DNA from: Sphingomonas japonica
GTDB lineage: Bacteria > Pseudomonadota > Alphaproteobacteria > Sphingomonadales > Sphingomonadaceae
Reading direction: 5' to 3'
DNA: 64,000 nucleotides
Assembly: GCF_006346325.1 (NCBI RefSeq)
Contig: NZ_VDYR01000001.1
Span: 682,001 to 746,000 of the forward strand
In this document: one piece after another, positions 17,437 through 28,447 of the stretch
Numbering within the stretch: the stretch's first letter is position 1
How the letters are laid out: each line of letters opens with the position of its first letter
Notes under the pieces: generated by a model
Databases searched by the model: none
What the model was told of the DNA's origin: nothing
Seen by the model: only the letters and a program-made list of their open reading frames with translations
Position numbers and translations under genes: made by a program

Positions 17437-17539
17437 AAAACGACGTTTTGTCAGAGACTTAGCGCTACCATACGATGCGCTCAAAGCGACTAATTTTGAC
17501 GTCATTTTGAGCTTAGAGCGTCTCAAACGATATTCGTTT
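17437..17539. promoter_or_regulatory. Cluster of three palindromic repeats upstream of the VapE gene
   Basis: Three inverted repeats fall in 103 bases: AAAACG-a-CGTTTT (17437-17449); GCTCAAA...TTTGAGC (17479-17512) enclosing the perfect palindrome TGACGTCA (17497-17504); and AAACGA-tat-TCGTTT (17525-17539). The first and third share the half-site AAACG. The stretch is AT-rich relative to its surroundings and begins about 44 bases upstream of the VapE start codon. It is probably a promoter-operator or a replication origin of the element. Confidence 0.5.
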
Positions 17540-17710
17540 CACCATCGCTTTTAAGCCGACCTATTGCGAATTGAATGTTGATAGTACCTGCCCCCTCCCT
17601 CCCCCCAGCGACCACTGCGTGGATGCAAAAGGATAGGGTTCTATTTCCAGCCATATAGAGCTCGGATGTCCGGCTATGCGTCGCCACTCCCGCCGGCTCG
17701 GGACGCTTAG

Positions 17711-18094
17711 TCACTGACCATGGCGTCGGCAAAGCGCCAGAAAATGTTCTGGCACCCCGTCAATATTTTGCACGAACAGCACGTACGCAAACGTCGATCC
17801 GAACGTGAATACGATCTCGAACCAAGCGCCATGGTCAATGAGAAGATCCCAGTGGGGTTCGAACCCAGGGTCGTTGAACCGAAGACCGTGCATCGGCTCG
17901 ATCAGCGGCGACAGGCCAATGGCCCGAACGATGTCGTCTTCGCTGTCTCCGGCTTCCACCACAAGGTATTCGGTGTAGTCCAGAAGCTCGTCCGACAAAG
18001 CGGCGATCCGCCGGGCCAGCAGCGCTTGAAGCTGAGGTTCGAGGTCAAGGGTGAGCGCCCGAGCAAAACCGGCGCGATCGTAAAAGTGCAGCAT
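17711..18094 (-). CDS. Unknown protein, paralog 1 of tandem pair
   Basis: A 127-residue acidic, soluble protein. It aligns along its length with the neighbouring 132-residue protein at 18174-18572: both begin 'ML', have an N-terminal helix leading to 'LQALLARRIAALSDELLD' (counterpart 'LRALLTLRRDQLIDGGHQDL'), then 'VVEAGDSEDDIVRAIGLSPL' (counterpart 'AVQPGDTLAAVEAEVGMPIA'), then an aromatic strand 'HGAWFEIVFTFGSTFAYVLF' (counterpart 'GGWFEVVMILDDDGFALALF'). No named family is recognised. Its ribosome-binding site GAAGGAT follows a terminator of the upstream paralog, suggesting separate transcription or attenuation. Confidence 0.7.
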   Translation of the reverse strand: MLHFYDRAGFARALTLDLEPQLQALLARRIAALSDELLDYTEYLVVEAGDSEDDIVRAIGLSPLIEPMHGLRFNDPGFEPHWDLLIDHGAWFEIVFTFGSTFAYVLFVQNIDGVPEHFLALCRRHGQ

Positions 18095-18113
18095 AGGGTT
18101 GATCCTTCAGGCA

Positions 18114-18149
18114 TAAAAAAAGCGCCCGAGGGTGTGCCCCTGGACGCTT
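18114..18149 (-). terminator. Rho-independent terminator after paralog 2
   Basis: On the minus strand a GC-rich stem (AGCGTCC-AGGG / CCCT-CGGGCGCT with one mismatch, loop GCACA) is followed by seven T residues. It lies between the stop of the gene at 18174 and the start of the gene at 18094. Confidence 0.7.
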
Positions 18150-18173
18150 GCTCAGCATGGTTATGGAATGACG

Positions 18174-18572
18174 TCAGGCGTTGGCGCGGAGCAGCCGGGG
18201 CAAAGGCGGTGCCGCGTTCGGGTCATCGAGCACGAACAGCGCCAAGGCGAAGCCGTCGTCGTCGAGGATCATCACCACTTCGAACCAGCCGCCGGAATGC
18301 CGTTCTATGAACTCGAACGATGAAGTGAAGTCGGGCTGTCCAAAGTCGGTGCCATCGACAAGATTGGTGGCGATCGGCATCCCGACCTCGGCCTCGACGG
18401 CGGCGAGGGTATCTCCCGGCTGGACCGCGACGAAGTGAGCTATGTCCGCCAAATCCTGGTGGCCCCCGTCAATCAGTTGGTCGCGGCGCAACGTGAGCAG
18501 CGCCCTGAGGTCGGCGTCCAAAGCGGTGGCGAGTGCGTCCGCCAAGTCGGCGGAGGTACGAATAGAAAGCAT
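18174..18572 (-). CDS. Unknown protein, paralog 2 of tandem pair
   Basis: A 132-residue acidic protein (many Asp/Ala) homologous over its length to the product of 17711-18094. Features include a helical N-terminus ('ADLADALATALDADLRALLT'), a central 'HFVAVQPGDTLAAVEAEVGM' and a C-terminal sheet-like 'GGWFEVVMILDDDGFALALF'. No signal sequence or membrane segment is seen and no family is recognised. The start follows GGAGAAAGACA. Terminators lie both upstream (18590-18620) and downstream (18114-18149), so it may be expressed as its own unit or by read-through. Confidence 0.7.
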   Translation of the reverse strand: MLSIRTSADLADALATALDADLRALLTLRRDQLIDGGHQDLADIAHFVAVQPGDTLAAVEAEVGMPIATNLVDGTDFGQPDFTSSFEFIERHSGGWFEVVMILDDDGFALALFVLDDPNAAPPLPRLLRANA

Positions 18573-18589
18573 TGTCTTTCTCCAAACGG

Positions 18590-18620
18590 AAAAAGCCCCC
18601 CGGATTTCTCCGGAGGGCTG
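18590..18620 (-). terminator. Rho-independent terminator after DUF4230 gene
   Basis: Minus-strand stem AGCCCTCCGG-AGAAAT-CCGGGGGGCT followed by TTTTT, located 25 bases after the stop of the gene at 18645. It would end the lipoprotein-DUF4230 transcript just before the tandem paralog genes. Confidence 0.8.
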
Positions 18621-18644
18621 AGTGAGCAGGTCTTTTCGGTCGGG

Positions 18645-19271
18645 TTAGCGGAAGGTGGCGACGACCTTGACGTCGGGTCGCCCGGCCATGCGCAGTGGTA
18701 TTTCGAAGTAGCTCGAGACGTTGCGCACGGCTTGACGCTTGGCGGCGTTCAGGAGGCCGGGTTGCTGGGCTTGCGCCACCATTGCCCGGCGGGCGCTTCG
18801 ATAGTTCAGTTTACGCAGCGCTTCGACCTGATCGTCATCCCAGCTCAGGATGCCACCGTTGATCGTGGTGGCCGCCTCGGGCTGGAAGGCGATGTCGCCC
18901 AGCGTGATCTTGGGCAAGCGAACGGTGACGACCTTCGCCGCGTCATTATAACTGACGTCAGCCAAAGTGAGGTCGGACAGGTCCAGAAAGTAGCTTGCCG
19001 CGGCGGGCACAATCAGCTCCTGGCGCCCGCCGAACACCCATAACATCGTCCGATCCGTCCTAACGCTGGCGGTGCCCTTGTAGCTGAACACCAGCAGCTT
19101 GTTCTCTTCGCGCAGACTTTCGACGGTGGTCGCCAGCACCTTTGTCGTGTCGACCTGGAAGAATCCGGTGTTCTCGACCTCGGTGTCCACCGGCCGCTTG
19201 TCCGCGGCGGCGAATCCAACCCCGACGGCACCCAGATGCGTCAGGATCAACGCGGGGACTGACGCCTTCAC
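18645..19271 (-). CDS. DUF4230-like membrane-anchored protein
   Basis: A 208-residue protein started at GTG 19271, which overlaps the stop of the upstream lipoprotein gene (GTGA). The N-terminus has a hydrophobic segment ('ALILTHLGAVGVGFAAA') and the rest fits DUF4230: 'NKLLVFSYKGTASVRTDRTM', 'YNDAAKVVTVRLPKITLGDI', 'LRKLNYRSARRAMVAQAQQP' and a C-terminal beta strand 'GRPDVKVVATFR'. Function of DUF4230 proteins is unknown; they are usually single-pass, facing the periplasm. Operon with the DUF4352-like lipoprotein, ended by the terminator at 18590-18620. Confidence 0.7.
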   Translation of the reverse strand: MKASVPALILTHLGAVGVGFAAADKRPVDTEVENTGFFQVDTTKVLATTVESLREENKLLVFSYKGTASVRTDRTMLWVFGGRQELIVPAAASYFLDLSDLTLADVSYNDAAKVVTVRLPKITLGDIAFQPEAATTINGGILSWDDDQVEALRKLNYRSARRAMVAQAQQPGLLNAAKRQAVRNVSSYFEIPLRMAGRPDVKVVATFR

Positions 19272-19801
19272 TGAAGCGCGTACGTTAGCTGCGGATCGCT
19301 TCCGACGACCAGCCGCCAAGCGCTTTTGTCGAATGCGGCTTTGTCGACTTTCCAAGCCACCTTTGCCTTGGTGGACACGTTGGGGTTCAGGTCGATCGCC
19401 ATCCCGCTTGGATCGGCCATTGTCGCGGCGCTCATGCCGGTGCCCATGAGGTCTTCGGCGTAGGTCTGCCCGTTGCCATCGACCAACGTGATGGTGGGTC
19501 GTTTCATAAGGGGCAGGGGGCGGTCGGCAGTGTTCTTCAGTGTGTAGCTGGCGACGACGAACGTTTCGCTGGGCTCGGCGCTGGCGCCAGCGCCGGCCGG
19601 TCCGATCTGCCCAGTCGTTTCCACTTCGGTGACGGTAAGCTCGACGCCTTCGGCGTTTCCTGCTTCGCCGATCGCGATAGGGGCTGCGGCGGCTGGGGTG
19701 GGCTCATTGGTTGCGGCCGTATTCGAGGTGGGGGTGGGACTTTCTCCGCATGCCGCCAACAGTGTGGCGAAGGCGATCGCGCAATACGTGTAGGGTTTCA
19801 T
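19268..19801 (-). CDS. DUF4352-like lipoprotein
   Basis: A 177-residue lipoprotein: signal 'YTYCAIAFATLLAACGES' with lipobox LAAC, then a Thr/Pro/Ala-rich spacer (about residues 20-42), then an immunoglobulin-like DUF4352-type domain ('GVELTVTEVETTGQIGP', 'ETFVVASYTLKNTADRPLPL', 'TLVDGNGQTYAED', 'NPNVSTKAKVAWKVDKAAFD'). Such domains occur in telokin-like secreted proteins of mobile elements and of Gram-positives. Function unknown. First gene of a two-gene unit; a GGAG site lies before the ATG at 19801. Confidence 0.75.
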   Translation of the reverse strand: MKPYTYCAIAFATLLAACGESPTPTSNTAATNEPTPAAAAPIAIGEAGNAEGVELTVTEVETTGQIGPAGAGASAEPSETFVVASYTLKNTADRPLPLMKRPTITLVDGNGQTYAEDLMGTGMSAATMADPSGMAIDLNPNVSTKAKVAWKVDKAAFDKSAWRLVVGSDPQLTYALQ

Positions 19802-19939
19802 GGTACTCTCCTGTTGTTGCCCTTAGGGCGCGTTGAGGCCGTCGCCGCCGGATCACGTTACCGACGACGAGGACCAAAGCTAGAAAAATGACACGACTGG
19901 TCTACAGACCGGGGTGCGCGGTTGCGGCCAAGTCTGTGC

Positions 19940-20167
19940 ATGGATGTGGTGCAGCTTCTCGGCGCGAACGTGCGCCATTACCGGAAGCTGAAGGGCTTAT
20001 CGCAGGAGCGATTGGCGCTCGATGCCGGGATGGAGCGCAGCTATGTCAGCGATCTCGAACGCGGGACGCGTAACCCCTCTGTGCGGGCACTGGGCAGACT
20101 GGCTGAGGCCTTGGGTGTCGAACCGCAGATGCTGCTAGGCACGCCAGAAAACGGGTCTTCCATATAA
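19940..20167 (+). CDS. XRE-family helix-turn-helix regulator
   Basis: A 75-residue protein that is almost entirely one Cro/C1-type HTH domain: 'VRHYRKLKGLSQERLALDAG' followed by 'MERSYVSDLERGTRNPSVRA' and 'LGRLAEALGVEP'. ATG 19940 is chosen; a TTG at 19922 is the alternative. It is transcribed divergently from the lipoprotein-DUF4230 pair and could repress that pair or regulate restriction genes as a controller protein. The target is not evident. Confidence 0.85.
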   Translation: MDVVQLLGANVRHYRKLKGLSQERLALDAGMERSYVSDLERGTRNPSVRALGRLAEALGVEPQMLLGTPENGSSI

Positions 20168-20359
20168 GATACCGCAAATTGCGCGGCCGTCTTTGGACGC
20201 TTGGAAATTTAATACGCCGATAATTGCTGGTTGCGAGTGGCGGTCAATGGCCTGTCTCTGTAACTCGCGGTTGACGTCGATCTAGACGTCCGTATCGCGC
20301 TGGAAGACATTGAAGATCCGGGCTTGTGCGTTATCAACGAGAAAGAGGTTTGACATCAA

Positions 20360-20763
20360 TTACTTACTTATACCTAATTTGCCTATCTTTAAACCATACC
20401 TCTTCCGTAATTCCCGGCAAATATCCCTTATTATAAGTTCATTTCCTGCTCCCCTGGTTACCTCTATTACATAGAGCTCAGCTTCATTGATATTTTCTCT
20501 AATAAAAACAGCTGCCTTATGTGAGTTGGCTTTCTGTAGTATATTGGATCTGAAAGTTTGCAGTATTTTGGAGAGACCACCCCTACTAAAGTCTGTTGCA
20601 TAGCCCATAGTCATCATTTTTCCATTCAGATCGGCCCGCCACAAACCAGAAACACCGTGTACACTGTCGTGGACGGCACCAAAACCTCCCGGCAGTTTTT
20701 CCATTCGAGATGCCATTCGTCTAAGGTCTTTCCAGAGTATTTCCTATTGCTATTGCTGACCAT
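20360..20763 (-). pseudogene. AT-rich gene of unknown function with an apparent frameshift
   Basis: A well-formed start (ATG 20763 after AGGTGGGGAG) opens 'MVSNSNRKYSGKTLDEWHLE', but this frame soon runs into a stop. From the A5 run at 20696-20700 (minus strand) the adjacent frame continues for about 110 codons as a protein-like sequence ('KLPGGFGAVHDSVHGVSGLW', 'MMTMGYATDFSRGGLSKILQ', 'SHKAAVFIRENINEAELYVI'). Adding one A to the run joins them into about 134 residues. So either one base has been lost, the assembly has an error, or frameshifting occurs. An internal ATG at 20716 could still give a shorter 118-residue product. The segment is far richer in AT than its neighbours, indicating separate origin. 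No family recognised; last gene after hsdR, 70 bases downstream. Confidence 0.55.
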
Positions 20764-20833
20764 AAATCGGTGCTCCCCACCTTTCTGCCACTAGTTTGAA
20801 TAAAACTTGTTAACTGCCATTTCAGCGTAATAA

Positions 20834-24234
<3,401 letters not shown>

Positions 24235-24238
<4 letters not shown>

Positions 24239-25179
24239 GCGACCTCCCCGATCGCATAGATGTCATCCGAATTGAGTTGGTCGGTGAGATAAGGAGAGAA
24301 ACCAAACATCACCACGCAGACAGCAACGAGGTCGCGCATCTCAATTTCCCGAAGCTGATTTGCTGGCGTTCCGCCATGTCGAATTCCGGGGTAATCGGAA
24401 GCGAAGCCGTAAATCCCTTTTACGGACTCCTTCAGTTTTTCATGCGGCCAAGTGCCGACCTGATTGCAAATAGCACCCAGAGTGTTGCCCGTGACGTTGG
24501 GGGCCAGTTGCCCGATCGCTTCCAGGAAGTTGGTCTGCTTGGATATGCAGGTCTTGATCCGGTTCGGTGTTTGCTCGGCAGTCAGGTCACGCAAAGCATC
24601 TTCGAATTCATGAAAGGAAGATGCCAGATGGGCGTCTGTCTGGGCAGCCAGTTTAAGGTTTCGCACCATTCGGGCGAATATGCCGGGCAAAGTTGGGTGG
24701 AGTGAAAACGGCCTGCGCAGATCATAGCGCAAACTATATTTGTCAATAAAGCCTTCAACAAGCTGAAAATATCGATTTACCAAGGCATCATCGCTGATGT
24801 CTCGCAACTTAGCATGGACTTCTGCCAAGGCGAAAAGGGCTTTGCTTTCGCTTGTAACGTGTTGGGGAAGTTCAATTCGCAGCCAGCGGCGCGCCTTTGC
24901 ATTGCCGGAAATGGCTTGCTCGTAATGCGACCGTGCCGCGTTGAACGCTTCTAGGGCGACTTTATATGCCGCTTCGGCAGCGATCTCGTCGGGGTCGATC
25001 AGCAATCCGTTTTCGTCATATTGGGTCGGTTCAGCAGGCTCGATAGGCAGCACTGGGGCACGAATGATGGCTTCATACAATTCGGAAAACAGCTCGTCTG
25101 GGGCGTCTTTATGTTTCGACAGTTTGACAAAAACGTCAGGCCAGACCTTGTCCCAGACATTCAGGAGTTCGCCGCGCAT
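24235..25179 (-). CDS. Unassigned gene embedded between hsdS and hsdR (possible Abi-like accessory)
   Basis: A 314-residue soluble protein. The N-terminal half is helical and acidic ('PDELFSELYEAIIRAPVLPI', 'DPDEIAAEAAYKVALEAFNA'). The C-terminal ~60 residues ('YGFASDYPGIRHGGTPANQL', 'RDLVAVCVVMFGFSPYL') resemble the short C-terminal domains of abortive-infection-type proteins, with a conserved-looking RHGG; this resemblance is a visual impression. It lies two bases after the hsdS stop and overlaps hsdR by four bases, so it is translated as part of the type I operon. It may modulate or back up restriction, for example by sensing loss of immunity. I recognise no established family name. Confidence 0.75.
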
Positions 25180-25181
25180 GG

Positions 25182-26363
25182 TTACAGCTCTCCAAGGAAT
25201 GCGCGATGTTGCAGGGATGATAATAGAGCGTCTTGTTTCGCAGCGTGCTTGATAAGACTTACAAGGGTTTCTCTAACGACTGAGTTTCTGTCCGCGAATT
25301 TTCTCTGGTCTGATATTGGTGGTAGAATAATGGGCGCGCTAACGATCAGTCCAATATTTAATGTCGGCTGCGCGACCGTTCGTGTTTCAGCGGCAAAATA
25401 GTTTTGAACAGCAGGAGATTTGATCTGCTCGGCGACAAATTCTCTCGTGGCAACATTTGTATCGACAGGAACGCGGGCGACGGCTCTTGCGATATTTGCG
25501 CCGCGCAATCCTTCATGCGCGAGGGCGACAGTTCCAATCGATCCAACGCATCCAATTAGAATTTCATCCCCCGCCAGACGGGAGCGTTTGTAGTTTGCCT
25601 CTATATCCGGATCGATCTGCTTAACCTTTCTCGGGTCGATATAGCCTGAGAGCAAATCACCAACACGAACAAGCGGGATGCCTACCTCAACTTCTTCGCC
25701 TGGCTGGACGACGCCATAATTGATCTTGTCGCCCGAGCGAACAATGTCTCCAAGGAGAGCGGTCTTCCATCCCATTGGGTTAGTCACGGCGTCGCCAAAC
25801 ATCTCATGAAAGATGGATTGGCCAAGCTGGTTGAGGCGCTCGATGGTGCGCTGGCGTTTGCGGCGAAGATCGTCCGCCTGATCAAGGATCGCTGCAATCC
25901 GCTTTTGCTCGACGAGTGGCGGTAGCGGGATTTCAATCCGCTCTACAATCGCTTTTGAGACTTCCTTGAACGTCGCGCCGTTGCCCAGCAATTCGAGCTG
26001 CGCGCGATTGCTCTTCAACCACCAGTAAAGGTAGGAGGCATCAATGCGGGGTCCTGGGACCATGCTTTTGAAGCCTTGGTTCGTTGCCATCGGGACGGTA
26101 TTGATCGCAACATGCCCAATCGGCGCACGCGAGCTGAACAAAACAGAATTCGGCGGGAGTAACTCTGCCGAGCAACCTTTCAGTCCCGAAGCCGTGATCT
26201 TGCGAGGCGTGTCGCTCAAAAATTTGCCACTTAAATCTGACAAGTCTTTGGGGGTCGTCCACGGGACATCACCATCCCAAAACTCAGCAACTCCGCTCTT
26301 TGGCGTGGCTCCACCTACAACGCGCACGCAATCCTTCAATGCGACTGTCGGCCACGCAATCAT
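25182..26363 (-). CDS. hsdS: Type I restriction-modification specificity subunit
   Basis: A 393-residue HsdS with two target-recognition domains: TRD1 (about 1-140, starting 'PTVALKDCVRVVGGATPKSG') and TRD2 (about 195-345, starting 'GWKTALLGDIVRSGDKINYG'). Between them is the conserved helical spacer 'LPPLVEQKRIAAILDQADDL'; a shorter second helix follows TRD2 ('RKFADRNSVVRETLVSLIKH'). It directs methylation and cleavage by recognising a bipartite DNA site; the site cannot be predicted by eye. The start overlaps the hsdM stop by four bases (ATGA). The second spacer lacks the usual 'Q..I...L' wording and looks diverged. Confidence 0.92.
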   Translation of the reverse strand: MIAWPTVALKDCVRVVGGATPKSGVAEFWDGDVPWTTPKDLSDLSGKFLSDTPRKITASGLKGCSAELLPPNSVLFSSRAPIGHVAINTVPMATNQGFKSMVPGPRIDASYLYWWLKSNRAQLELLGNGATFKEVSKAIVERIEIPLPPLVEQKRIAAILDQADDLRRKRQRTIERLNQLGQSIFHEMFGDAVTNPMGWKTALLGDIVRSGDKINYGVVQPGEEVEVGIPLVRVGDLLSGYIDPRKVKQIDPDIEANYKRSRLAGDEILIGCVGSIGTVALAHEGLRGANIARAVARVPVDTNVATREFVAEQIKSPAVQNYFAAETRTVAQPTLNIGLIVSAPIILPPISDQRKFADRNSVVRETLVSLIKHAAKQDALLSSLQHRAFLGEL

Positions 26364-27901
26364 GCTAGCATCGCTTCCAGCTTGGTGAGCCCGTCGCTGA
26401 TTTCCTGCTCCAGCGTCCGCAACGCCCTGATGATCTCGGCTGGGCTGTCATGGGTGACCTCGTCATGCTCGACGACCTTGTAGCGGTTGAGCGACAGGTC
26501 ATAGGTGCCGGTGGCGGCAATATCGTCCTTTGGCACGCAGAAGCTTTGCGCCGTCCGAGAGTTGGCACGTTCGGTGCTATCGCGCTTCAGCCAGCGCGTC
26601 AGCACGTCGGGCAAGTTGTTTTTGAGGTGCTCTTCCGCAGATAGGGGCAAGAGCGGCTTTGGGCCTTGCTTGTCAGAAGGAAGCAAGTCGGATCGCTTAT
26701 CATCCAAAGACAATCCATCGGCCTGCATGTCGTAGAACCATACCTGATCGGTGCCGCCAACCCCGGTCTTGGTGAACAGCAGGATGGCGGTGGACACGCC
26801 CGCATAGGGGCGGAAGACGCCGGACGGCAGTTTCAGGACGCCTTCGAGCTTGTGCTTTTCGACCAGAAGTTTGCGCAATTCCTGATGCGCTTTCGATGAA
26901 CCGAATAACACGCCGTCCGGCACGACTACGGCAGCACGCCCACCGGTTTTCAGCAAACGCAGAAACAGGGCGAGAAACAGCAATTCGGTTTTTTTCGTTT
27001 TGACGATCTGCTGAAGGTCTTTGGCCGTCGCGTCATAATCGAGCGATCCGGCGAAGGGCGGGTTGGCGAGGATCAGTGAATATTTTCCCGCATCGCGGTC
27101 GTGCTCCTGCGCCAAGCTGTCGCGATAGCTGATATCGGGGTTGTCCACGCCGTGCAGCGTCATGTTCATGCTGCCGATGCGCAGCATGGTGGGGTCGAAA
27201 TCAAACCCGTTAAACATGCCGTTGTGGAAGTGCTTGCGCAGCTTTTCATCGCGGAACAGCTGCGGGTGGTTGTCGCGCAGATATTCACCCGCCGCCACGA
27301 GAAAGCCTGCCGTGCCCAACGCCGGATCGCAAATCACGTCTTGGGGCGTGGGCTGCATCATTTCGACCATCAGGCGGATGATATGGCGCGGGGTGCGGAA
27401 CTGGCCGTTGGTACCTGCGCTGGCGATCTTACCGAGCATATATTCGTAGAGATCGCCCTTGGTGTCGCGATCCTCCATCGGAATTTTGTCGAGCATATCG
27501 ACGGTTTTGGCGAGCAGCGCGGCATTGCTGAAACCGAGCCGCGCATCCTTCATGTGCTGGCCGTAGCTGGAGCCTTCCTCGCCCATGGCGCGAAGGAACG
27601 GGAACACGCGCTCGGCGACGACATCCATCATCTCACGCGCTTCAAAATTCTTGAAACGCGACCATCGAAGATCAGAATATGGCCGCCCTTGATCGTCATT
27701 ACTGTCGGGGAAAATGCACCGCTCGATCGGGAAGCCGAGGTTAGCCGCCTTTTTCTCTTCAAGCATTTGCAAGTCATCGAGCCGCTTGATGAAAAGCAGA
27801 TAGGTGATCTGTTCAATGACCGATAGCGGATTGGATACGCCACCTGACCAGAAGGCGTTCCAAATCTGATCGACTTGATTACGGATTTCGCTCGTCAGCA
27901 T
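26360..27901 (-). CDS. hsdM: Type I restriction-modification DNA methyltransferase subunit
   Basis: A 513-residue N6-adenine methyltransferase. The N-terminal HsdM helical domain ('QVDQIWNAFWSGGVSNPLSV' and 'EQITYLLFIKRLDD') is followed by the catalytic domain: the AdoMet site ('DVICDPALGTAGFLVAAGEY') and the NPPF motif in 'SLILANPPFAGSL' (near 278). It modifies the host at the site read by HsdS, protecting it from HsdR. It is the first gene of the operon, with a strong ribosome-binding site (GAGGTGATCT) before ATG 27901. The operon is the island gene set nearest the intact tRNA. Confidence 0.94.
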   Translation of the reverse strand: MLTSEIRNQVDQIWNAFWSGGVSNPLSVIEQITYLLFIKRLDDLQMLEEKKAANLGFPIERCIFPDSNDDQGRPYSDLRWSRFKNFEAREMMDVVAERVFPFLRAMGEEGSSYGQHMKDARLGFSNAALLAKTVDMLDKIPMEDRDTKGDLYEYMLGKIASAGTNGQFRTPRHIIRLMVEMMQPTPQDVICDPALGTAGFLVAAGEYLRDNHPQLFRDEKLRKHFHNGMFNGFDFDPTMLRIGSMNMTLHGVDNPDISYRDSLAQEHDRDAGKYSLILANPPFAGSLDYDATAKDLQQIVKTKKTELLFLALFLRLLKTGGRAAVVVPDGVLFGSSKAHQELRKLLVEKHKLEGVLKLPSGVFRPYAGVSTAILLFTKTGVGGTDQVWFYDMQADGLSLDDKRSDLLPSDKQGPKPLLPLSAEEHLKNNLPDVLTRWLKRDSTERANSRTAQSFCVPKDDIAATGTYDLSLNRYKVVEHDEVTHDSPAEIIRALRTLEQEISDGLTKLEAMLA

Positions 27902-28198
27902 AGATCACCTCAGTCACGGCAAGGCTTTTTCCGTAACTTCCCACCGGACGCAGGTGATAGGCGGATGATCGACCTATTCGCAATGTGAGATTATCCGAAA
28001 AGTCCCGTGCGCCTCCATTCAGGCGAGATGGTGGTTGCGGGAGCGATCTCCAGCTCAGACGCTGGCTGCTCGCCAGCTCAAAGGGATTTAGCGTGGGTCG
28101 GCTTCGTTTTCTTTCCCAAAGCGTCCCATGCAGGACCCAACCGTGCACCTAGCCGAACGGCCCGAAGCAACCAAACTGTGTATTTGCCTTGTGAAGGA

Positions 28199-28244
28199 CT
28201 GGTGCCGCTTACAGGACTCGAACCTGTGACCCCCGCATTACGAA
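28199..28244 (-). repeat. Right attachment site within tRNA-Thr
   Basis: The second copy of the 46-bp direct repeat, covering the tRNA-Thr 3' half from the CCA end to the anticodon loop. Its identity with 5511-5556 defines the island ends. The preceding ~297 bases (27902-28198) hold only the presumed hsd promoter. Confidence 0.9.
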
Positions 28245-28275
28245 TGCGATGCTCTACCAACTGAGCTAAAGCGGC
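28200..28275 (-). tRNA. tRNA-Thr (anticodon CGU)
   Basis: A complete 76-nt tRNA on the minus strand: acceptor GCCGCTT pairs with AAGCGGC, D arm GCTC...GAGC, anticodon stem CGCAT/ATGCG with loop TTCGTAA (anticodon CGT), T arm GACAGG-type stem with GTTCGAGTC loop, and an encoded 3' CCA. It serves ACG codons and is the integration target of the adjacent island, which replaced its 3' half with an identical copy. Confidence 0.95.
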
Positions 28276-28447
28276 GCGCCGGCCTGGGCCGTCGACGGCG
28301 CGGCGATTAGCAGCAGCGACCGCGACTGACAAGCGGCATCGCGCCGCCGCTGCGAAACGATCCGCCGCACGCTTTACGCATCGTTTACCAAGCAGCGTGC
28401 ACAAGCAGGCGGCGTAGGGGCGGGGTGTCCCGATCGAAGGATATCGC

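Noticed and set aside
17523..17732. A 69-codon minus-strand frame after the paralog pair
   Set aside because: No recognisable motif and part of the frame falls over the palindromic region; start overlaps the stop of the previous gene but without protein-like pattern.
17860..17880. A T-arm-like stretch GGGGTTCGAACCC
   Set aside because: It lies inside a coding gene, with no tRNA acceptor or D arm around it; chance similarity.
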